A program made the translations under genes and the position numbers. This document shows positions 1 to 9,900 of a DNA stretch of 64,000 nt, piece by piece; the stretch's first letter is position 1; each line of letters starts with the position of its first letter. Source of the DNA: Corallium rubrum (lineage: Eukaryota > Cnidaria > Anthozoa > Scleralcyonacea > Coralliidae); assembly GCA_964035015.1 (NCBI GenBank), contig OZ035997.1, positions 69,243,042 to 69,307,041 on the forward strand. The letters are read 5' to 3'. Under the pieces are notes generated by a model that saw only the letters and a list, made by a program, of their open reading frames with translations, was not told the DNA's origin and did no database searches.

Positions 1-793
1 AACATGTATTACGAAGAGAGCATAAAGGTAAAAGAAGGAATGTATAGTAATGGTCTAGTCAAGAGAACATAAAGGTAAGAAAAGGAATGTATAGTAATGG
101 TCTAGTCCAATGCTAATTCATCTGAAGTTAATTTTACATCTTGCGATAGCCAATCATCAAAGGCTACTCATAACATATGACTCCCGTCTTCATTTTTCTG
201 TGGAGGTTACGCTTCCTTTTGCGAAAACAAAATGGTGGGAATAAAAGTCTTACCCCCTGAACACGTCTTCAGTGCTCAAAGTGGTGCCCACGCTTCTTAC
301 TCAATATTCTTTGTAATTTGGAGGCTTAAAGCGACAAAATAGCTGCAAAAGCCATGAAAAGCTTTCTGTGTGAACGCTTATCAGATCCAGGCACCGTGAA
401 TGTGAACAAGGTCCCGTGCCCATGCAAGCACCGTATACCCGAGCACCGTAGTCTGAACAGAGGGTAAGGAGTGAAGTACGTTTCGTAAAAGAACTGTGTT
501 ATGAGGTTTTGTTAAAAGTTTCATATGCTGTAAGATTTGAAGACAGTGACTCCTTTTGACTATAAATCAGTTTTATCGTTCCCAGGTCTTTAGACTGGAC
601 ATTTAATCTCTTTCTGGGCCGCTCAATAGGTCGCAAATTACAGCACGAGATCTAAAAATAATTTAACAAAAATTAGGATTGAACTAGGAGGGCATTACTA
701 CAAATTTCCTCTTACCTATATATGCTCTCTTGGCAGTACCTATGGCGCTATCCATCATTGATGGATAGGTGTTGAACGAAAACACGATTAATT
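1..793. other. 3' flank of the alpha-kinase gene
   Basis: No gene recognised. Two near-repeats occur at 14-50 and 61-105 (CATAAAGGTAA ... GGAATGTATAGTAATGG). A small perfect hairpin with 8-bp arms lies at 750-768, in the probable 3' UTR of the kinase transcript. Confidence 0.4.
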
Positions 794-986
794 TTACTCA
801 GAAATAATTAACATTGCTATTTCGAATAATGCCGACCATGTTGCTGCTCTATGCAGCATGTATAAACGTGCAATACTCCTACCGGTTGGTCCTTCCAATT
901 TCATCCTCGTGCAATATCTATTGCACTCATGGCCTTTGAAGAAATTAGCGAAGGCTGCACTACCGTAGTTTCCAACGGAAAACAGT
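794..986 (-). CDS. Alpha-kinase gene exon 14 (terminal exon)
   Basis: 193 bp to a TAA at 794-796. Acceptor ATTTAG. Carries GNYGSAAFANFFKGHECNRY followed by C, combining the glycine-rich C-terminal loop with the H-x-C-x3-C zinc ligands typical of alpha-kinases. About 36 residues follow. Confidence 0.8.
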
Positions 987-3900
987 CTAAATAAATGACA
1001 GGTTAGTATTAAGAAAGCTCGTACAGGGAAATGTATTGTGCATGTGAAAACTCATATCTGAAAATACAGCACTTGCTTTATAATCTTACCTCCTATCGCA
1101 TGTCGCGATTTCAATATCGGTTAGGTAAACATCTGTTCCTATGAGAAAGGCACATTCGTTACAACGCACTTCATATTGTCTGTAAAATATTCTAACTGTA
1201 ACCTATCGTTTGAAGACAGGTGAATTTGATAATAATCTGCATCAGGTATGTTTTCCGTGATGATGTGGTTAGGTTTATTCAGGTAAACGGGGAGCCGCTC
1301 TGACCCCTGACGAGTACAGGCTGATATTGTGTATATACAGATATGAGATCACAATGACCTCTGTCTCTGACACAAATTAAACTGATACAGTAGATACGCC
1401 TGCTTCAGCCTTATGATTATAAGTAATAGCATGGAATGAGCTGTAATACCTATCAAACCTCCCGTTTCATTCGGGCGATTTAGTAAAATCCCATCGGGCC
1501 TTCGGTCCTCGGGAATTTTATTAGGAACCTTACAATTTATGACGGCAGCGGCCATTAATACTCAATGTAATTTTAGTATCCAAAAAGCAGCAGTTAATTG
1601 TGACTACCGTATTTGGTATTGGAAGCTTGTTTTACGACCTCCAAAATGCATCATCAATGCTGCTAAAACGATTGAAGCGTCTGCGTTCAAGTCATAAAGA
1701 CCAGCTCGTATCTTTCCGTCAGTTCACGTCGTCCTGAAGACGTAGAAATTATCTCAGTGGCGTGAAGATGGCTCTAAAATTGCCCTTCCGAATAAAATTA
1801 TTCATTCTTTTTGTTTTGCATGAAGAATCATTTTGTTTCAGAGACGTCGCAGTCATAATTAAGGCCCTACTAAATGACCCTCCTCGAAATGGAGGTATAA
1901 CGGTATAGGTTAGTATTTTGGGGCCCCTCGGGGGATATGTGTTTATTCACCTCGGGCTTCGCCCTCGGTGAATACATTACATATCCCCTCGTGGCCTCAA
2001 AATAACCTATACATATTTTTCACATGCCTCGGTTTCCTTTGTTCTTTTAGGGGAATACATTCAATAGCCCCTGGCAAAACAATAGATTAATATTCCCCTC
2101 TAATATTCCCCTCTAAGGCTCTAATATTCCCCTCTACCATTCCTCGCTATAATATTCTCCTCCAATCTTCCCGTCTAATATCCACCGCACCACTTCTTAT
2201 CTTATGAAATCCTGTCAACCTCACCATGTGAAAAATAATAGGGAATACACTTCATGCTATCATTTATAATTATGTCTAATACATCAATGTTACCAGGTCA
2301 CTGTGGATACAGCCTGTTCATACATCCTGTTAGACATAACAGACATATGTTGTCCACTCCTGTGCCTGTGGATAACAAGGTCTGTTACGTTAGTTCAGAC
2401 CAGTTACAACCAGACCTGGACAACCTTATGATGCCTGCACTTTGATTAGTTTGATACAGCTATGACATAATTTTAACAGCTCTGAAAAAAACTGTACATC
2501 AGACCTGTTACATTTTTCCCGCGCGTATAATAACATAATTAATATAGCGCTAGCATAAAAAAATTGGAAATCTGCATGGGGAGTTACTTGAACACCAGAG
2601 ATAAATAGACTACCATTTATCATATATTTCATATACCTTGAAGGTCAGTGAGCAACAGCGCTCCTTTCGAGAAGGACAAACTCCAATGTGAAAATGCCAG
2701 GCATTTCAACCCCATCTCTTCTGTTACTCCAGCTGCAGTTGCCTTTCCGGTGTTATTCAAATACTTTTTGAACACATGCACGTTTATTTTGGGCTCAAGG
2801 CAGTAGGCAGTGCGACCAGACTGGCCAACAAGGAGATAGCACGGAAGAACGCTGAAATATAGGTATTATATGCAGATACGTTAATCAATCAATACTGACT
2901 GAACATCTGCAACTACTGTATCTCGCCATGATTATTATCGATCGTATACCTTGGGAACTGTCCAATATATGGACCTTTGTCTTCTTTAAAATGCGTGCAC
3001 AAGGTGTTGGCTATACTCTGTGTTTGCACCTCCTATTATTAAAGAAATCACAAATGAATGTCAGCGAACATGGCAAATGTAAATGGAGTGTATAAACGTC
3101 TTCACAATAAATTTAAAAAAACAACTTTATTTCTTCGACGTTTCGGGCACTGCCCATATAATACGCAAGATAAAAACTATATTGTCCAAATTTAGAACGC
3201 GCTGCTTAGACAATGTTACCCCAGAGTAGATAGACATGGTTCAAAAATGTTGTTCAGTACTGATTGCACGTTGTAACAGTATTGCATGTTATATGCCACC
3301 AATATTATACACTAAAATCCCAAAATCTTAAACTTTAAGCGGGAAAAGCATGGTGAGAGCTTACGCGTGTAGTTATAGTACAATGCCAAGAACCCACCTT
3401 TCGACACAAGTAAACGTGATCACGCTTTAATGTATCCACAGTCTTCTTTAAGAACTTCTTAACAACAACAGGCTCTTTAAAGACCTCCTTGTGTTTCTTG
3501 TGTGGTATTGCTGTGTCCAATTTAATAATTGCATCGAAACAACCGCGAAGGCCCCCTTTTCCCAACAGGTTTCCTTTCTCCAATTTGCATTGGGCAACGT
3601 CAACCCATCGGCCTGCAAGTGTGGAAGGATCCACATCAAATGTCGATATGGTGAAAATGTCTACATAAAAAAAAAAGGAATTTAACTTTTTCACACTACT
3701 ATAATAACAATCTGTTACTGATTTAACAGCGAGCAAAGAAGGCCACCATTACAAAAGGTAGCAGCACTGACTAATCATCTTCAGAAATTCCTAAGCTTGC
3801 AACAAATGATGAAATTGGGGCCTGTCAGTACAGTCATTTTTTATTAATGATCATGAACTCATCTCGCCAGTTTACGCAGTCAAGACTGCATGCTCACACT

Positions 3901-6900
3901 TGTCGTAAGAATTTTCCCGTCTCGCCGTTAATGTATGAACTGCAAGTTGCCACAACTTGCGTCGCAAAAACAACGTTCAGGTTGCACGAGCAATTGGAGG
4001 AGCGTTACACACTAAAAATCCTCGTGCAACTTGAACTTCGTTTTCTTGACGCAAGTTGGACGAAAAAAAGCTACGTGTGACGGGGCCGATTAAGACTTTC
4101 GCACGAATAAATCAACGCTTTCCCCTAGTGTGAACATATCTGTCGCAAGAATCACAGACTGAGAATCTGGGATAAAACTGTTGCCTAAATGTAGACCGTG
4201 TTTTTTGCGTATTCAATTGCATGATATTTGTTATCTCGTTATTTGAATGATAGATAATTATATAAAAGGCAAGGACGCACTTTAACATTCAATTCCGGCA
4301 ACACCTGACAAATTTATTCAGCAAAGTGCATATGGCGCAAGCCCGTTGGTATGTTAAAAGGTTTAATTAATTATTTACCTTCTTTGTCGTCAAACGATAA
4401 CACGTTTTCCCACTGTCCATCAGATTTTCTAGGATTGAACCATCCAATTCCTTCATAACTACAGAAATTAAAATCGCAAATGTAGTAGCGATACCTTATA
4501 TTTTTCATGATGTCTTACACTACTAAAGTCAACCGAAAAATTTCGGCTGACTCGAGCGGGATTTGAACTCGCACCTTCGGGATTCCGGTCCGCCGCTCTA
4601 CCTGTTGAGCTACCGGAATCCCGAAGGTGCGAGTTCAAATCCCGCTCGAGTCAACCGAAATTTTTCGGTTGACTTTAGCAGTGTAAGACATCATGAAAAA
4701 TTTTCTCATGTTTCTGAGGATGATTCTGTAATAGAATTGAAACACTGCACGTCCTCACGGATAAGCGTTAAGTTGTCGCGAGAATATCTCGTGCACTTAA
4801 GTTGGATAGAACTTGCCTCCAATCCCTGTGCGGCTCGATAGCTCAACAGGTAGAGCGGCGGACCGGAATCCCGAAGGTGCGAGTTCAAATCCCGCTCGAG
4901 TCAGCCGAAATTTTTCGGTTGACTTTAGCAGTGTAAGACATGAAAAATTTTCTCATGTTTCTGAAGATGATTCTGTAATAGAATTGAAACACTGCACGTC
5001 CTCACGGATAAGCGTTAAGTTGTCGCGAGAATATCTCGTGCACTTAAGTTGGATAGAACTTGCCTCCAATCCCTGTGCGGCTCGATAGCTCAACAGGTAG
5101 AGCGGCGGACCGGAATCCCGAAGGTGCGAGTTCAAATCCCGCTCGAGTCAGCCGAAATTTTTCGGTTGACTTTAGCAGTGTAAGACATCATGAAAAATTT
5201 TCTCATGTTTCTGAGGATGATTCTGTAATAGAATTGAAACACTGCACGTCCTCACGGATAAGCGTTAAGTTGTCGCGAGAATATCTCGTGCACTTAAGTT
5301 GGATAGAACTTGCCTCCAATCCCTGTGCGGCTCGATAGCTCAACAGGTAGAGCGGCGGACCGGAATCCCGAAGGTGCGAGTTCAAATCCCGCTCGAGTCA
5401 GCCGAAATTTTTCGGTTGACTTTAGCAGTGTAAGACATCATGAAAAATTTTCTCATGTTTCTGAGGATGATTCTGTGATACCTTATATAATTATCCTTTC
5501 GTGAAAAGACAGTTTCACTAATTTTATTACACTTCTACCAAATGCAACATTCTTTGGGACTATAAAATCGCACTTTGTGGTCGAACGTACATGTACAGTG
5601 CAGCACAAAGCAGTGAGTACACACAATAATTTGTGGTTATACCTTTTTTATCACTCCCAGCACTGAATGACTGCCGCCCACCATGAACGTTTTTCTGAAA
5701 ATGATTTTAGAGTACACCGATTACAACCAAATAGTGGGAAGGGTCCAACAAGGGTTCAAACCATAAGCTGACTTGAAGGAAAGAATCAAAAACTATATAT
5801 ATATATATATTCATATGTGCGCATTCATATGTGCGCATATGTATGCATATATTGCATCATCACCTTGTTATCTCTAGCACATGATTGCATGGCAGATCGC
5901 CTGTCCACCACTACGCCCGGAGAATCCTTAAATAGTTAAATTTACAGAACTTTTCAGAACAGGATTCAGGCAGGCTATTTTATTATAGCAGTAACCTATG
6001 TTATCAAACATAAATACCTTCTTGCTATGCAATTGATTTCCTTTTATTGCTCCACCTTATATACAATTATAACGTCAAATTAAAGAAAATAAATTTTGGT
6101 CACGTATAATTGATGAACAATTATGCAACATACAGTATGGTTAATTAACCAGTACTTTATTCCACAATATTATATTTTATTTTACTTTTAATCATCAAAC
6201 CATCCTTTCCTTTCCTCATGAAAAAAATGGGTTATCAAGATATTCAACATGTATTTTTTCCTATTGTTTGGGATTCGGTAATTAATGCCAACGAAGTCGG
6301 ATAAACTGCTACAATGAACAATATTAAAGTGCCACTAACCCCAAAAACTTTTTTTCGCAAACCTAAAAGCCCTTATTGAGTGGATTAGTCCAGTGAATAA
6401 ATTATTGGTATTGGACATTTCTTTGGTCTTCTGAAGACCACCAAAGTTGCAAAAATTGGCATATGCATGTCCCATGGCGGAGAAGGAAAGGGAATGGGTA
6501 TATTCCTAGTGTGACGTCAGACAAGCCAAACAAGGAACTCATTTGAGCTCTGTCTGCTGAATGCATAGAATTTTTACATTGAGTTAGTTGGGAAAATGAA
6601 TTTTCAACCCAAAAAATTCTTTGTATTCACCAGACAGAGCTCAAAGGAGTTCCTTGTTTGACTTGCCTGACGTAACACCAGGAATATACCCATTCCCTTT
6701 CCTACTCCGCCATGGGACATGCAGATGCAACTTTGGTCGTCTACAGAAGATCAACGAAACGTCCAATACCAATAATTTATTAACTGGCCTAATCCACTCA
6801 ATAAGGGCTCTTAGATTTGCGAGAAAAAGTTTTTGGGGTTAGTGGCACTTTAATGACATCTGCATGCAGGGCTTTTACCAATATATATGAAAAGAAGGGC

Positions 6901-9900
6901 ATTAATTCTTAAAATTACCTTGATCACGCTTGTTCCCTTTTTGTAACAACTCCTGTGCTCCTGGCTCCCTATGCATACAAAACAGTAAAAATATAGTAGG
7001 CAGTGATTGATATCTACACAAAAATCATACTTACCAACCCTCTGACGATACAAAAGCAGAATTGAAGGAGGCAACTTTTCGTATCCTTTAATTAAAAGAC
7101 ATTTTGCCAATTTAGCCTTTTTCAGTTATCTGTTTTTCAGTTATCAGTTAATATAAAGTTCTCGTTTTCGGCTTGACCTTGTATATCCGATACAACATTG
7201 CCACTCATATTGACATACAGTATTGTCAAAAGTATTACATATATACAGACTGAAATGTAATTATATAACATAGAGAGAGAGAGATCAGAGAAAGAAAATT
7301 TATTTAAACTCAGAACAACATCACTAATCATAGATTGATTTTCATGCAAGCACAGCTAGTAAATAGCTACTTTGTAAATAGATCTGGATCTATTTACAAA
7401 GTAGATATTTACATACTTTGATAGAGAGATAGAGAGATAATGTGGTTGCACAAGTCATGCATATTTCAGCATGGTTTTAAATTTAAATTCTTATTAAAGT
7501 TATTGTATAGAGTAGTCACACACTAACCACTCATCATCACTTAGTACAAGTTTGGCAATTTTCTTCCTTTCTGTACTTGTAGCTGCAGGTCCATAAGCTG
7601 TATTTAAACATTACAATACATGTAACTTTAAACATTTGTATGTGCTATTATTTTACACATCCAGTACCCATAAAAGCACTACACACATACATAAAGGACA
7701 GTACATCACACACATATAATACAACTCTGTTCCATCACTCTCCCTTCCTCTCAGTGCCTAGATCTATCTGTTTTTGTATTGATATGTCTCCATATCGAAC
7801 CTTCCCTCTCTCAGTCTGTTTATCTGCCCACTTATCTGTGCATCCATCTTTATCTACTCCATCCATTTACTCACATTTAAACATTTCATCAAGTGAAGGA
7901 AGATCATCAATGCTATTAGGAGCACTTGATGGTTGACTTGAGTCTATGCCTGACTATATAAAAATTGTAGATTCCACATAAAATCACTCAATCTAGAAAC
8001 TACCTATCAATTATGCAGTATCTCAGCCCTAAACAGTATAGTAACATTACCGAACTCTTCACCAAACTTTTCTTGCTGTTATCATCTGCCCCTGATTTTG
8101 GTAGAATGCCAAATCTAGTAGTCTTGAGAAGGTTAACAGGTTCTACAATTGTGTATTGGGCATCTGGTGCAGCTGTCCATTTAGCTCCATGCCTGAATGT
8201 ATACAATCTAAGTTGATGTTCCATTTTAAATAACGTTTTAGCTTTATTTAGTAGGCCACGTTGTGTCACTTGTGAGTCAATTATAATATCCTCTGGCGGT
8301 GCCTCATTAGCAATTGTGTTCACTCTGGTTAGTTTCAGAGGAGTCACAGAAATCTAAAATTCATACAAAATGTTATTTATAGATGTTGATTATTTGCATA
8401 TTTCCTTCATTTATTTTTTTTCCAAAGCATGCATGGCTTAACTAGTGGCCTCGCAACAACTAAACTAAATTAAACAAAACTACTTGATAACCCTATATCG
8501 CATTGAACTAAATAATAACAGAATTTCTCCTGAATCACCCAGCAATTTCGCCTTAACTTGCTATGTCAGCTATGATAATCACACAACTCCATACACTCAA
8601 TCACAACATAAAAATTAGAATTACTTTCTTTCTTTCTTCTTTCTTTCTTTTTTTTACTTTCTTTTTTCTTTCTTTATTACTTTCTTTTGTTTGCTATATT
8701 ATGGTGCTAGCTGTTACAATTACCAAACTTCGCATCCAATTTGTGCCAGAAAAAATTGCATAATATACTAGTGTAAGATACTCTGCAGTCCCCATGCCAG
8801 TCTTGCAACAGCAAATTTTTTTGTTGCAGTAAAGGTTGCAGTGCATGGAGTCAGGTTCTACTTTTCCCAACAATGCTGTACATGTGTAGCAGCAATGCTG
8901 CAATGGATTTCTAGCCACCACCCCCTCTGGCAAACCCGGGGACTATGCAAAAGAATTGATCCTGGGGTGGGGAATTGCTCTTTTAATGTCACCCCCGGAG
9001 GTAAGGGTGGGGATGTATGGATTTTCATCCAATAAGCAATGTAAACTTTATCCAAGAGTTGTTGTCATTCGTCTAAAGGCATAGTTACTGATTTACTTAA
9101 TGTGGCCAACTTATCATAGACGGATTTTCATATTTATTACTAGGGGGGTGCCAGAAATTTTAGGGGGGTGAGCTGGTGAGGTAACACAAGGCATCACCAA
9201 ACGTTGTGCCGCAGGGCTCGATCAGCCCCCAGTGAGGTCCAGGGGTGGAGCCGCTGGTGGGAGCCTAGAAAGCAAAGCACCCCCGGAAAATTTTGAAAAA
9301 AATCAAGGTTTCTAGAGCACATCAGAAGGCATTCGAAGCAAACTAAGGTTTTTGAAGTTGTCAAGTCAATGAATTTGGCAGGTCCTTTGAGAGAGTTAAA
9401 TGACCCTGTAAACCTGAAATAGGGTTCTATCAAATTACTGTGTTGTTTTAATCTGTGTGGTGAACGTTTCATTGGGGGGGGGGGGTGAAAACAAATATTT
9501 GGGGGGTAGCATCCCCCTGCAAACCCCCCCAGAAAATCCATCTATGCAACTTATCAGAAAAATCAGTGGTTGCATGTGGGAAAACTGCTTGTTTCCAGGT
9601 GGTATAGTACACAAAATGCCAGTGATAATTGTTGTTCTACCTGTATGCATTTTTTACATACTCCAGGTAGAAATATTCTAACATCTTGCATTCACTGGCA
9701 ATTTCTTTAGGTATTTCTTAAATTACATTTTTAGCCTTGCACCTGGGGGTGGGGAATTAACAAACATCAGTATGAACTTCATAAAAAATTACAAATCCTG
9801 ATGGACCCCACAGAATAAAACTTGGGGGGGGGGGGGTCGTTCACCTCCCTGGCCCATCCAACCTCCTCCGCGTGCACCCGTTCACACAAATTTATTTAGT

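Larger units (their letters stand above)
4490..5487 (+). mobile_element. tRNA-like/hammerhead ribozyme tandem element with 11-bp TSD
   Basis: A multimeric insertion in the kinase intron. Units of 247 and 250 bp each contain a 72-nt tRNA-like module, an A/T hairpin, a hammerhead ribozyme and a second hairpin. The whole is bracketed by the direct repeat GATACCTTATA at 4490-4500 and 5477-5487. Its left end is a head-to-head inversion: 4501-4612 is the reverse complement of the HHR-start/tRNA region, abutting a plus-strand copy from about 4612. The right end stops inside stem II of the last ribozyme. TSD and multimer structure suggest retrotransposition of a (probably circular or multimeric) RNA, as in retrozymes. 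No protein is encoded. Confidence 0.8.

Noticed and set aside
3115-3160. Possible hammerhead remnant (CGACGTTTCGGGCACTGCCC)
   Set aside because: GAAAC and GTC are present on the minus strand, but the CUGANGA core is replaced, so no ribozyme can be claimed; may be a Penelope-derived scrap.
4563-5504. Repeated 60-92 residue frames across the tRNA/ribozyme array
   Set aside because: They are translations of tRNA-like and ribozyme sequence on both strands, repeated with each unit; no protein family.
5641-5694. Alternative kinase exon 8 ending at the GTATAAC donor
   Set aside because: In the frame required by the neighbouring exons it contains a stop; in other frames the phase does not match exon 9.
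8841-9681. Short frames around G-runs near 9.0-9.7 kb
   Set aside because: Lie in a kinase intron, no splice-site support or family resemblance.
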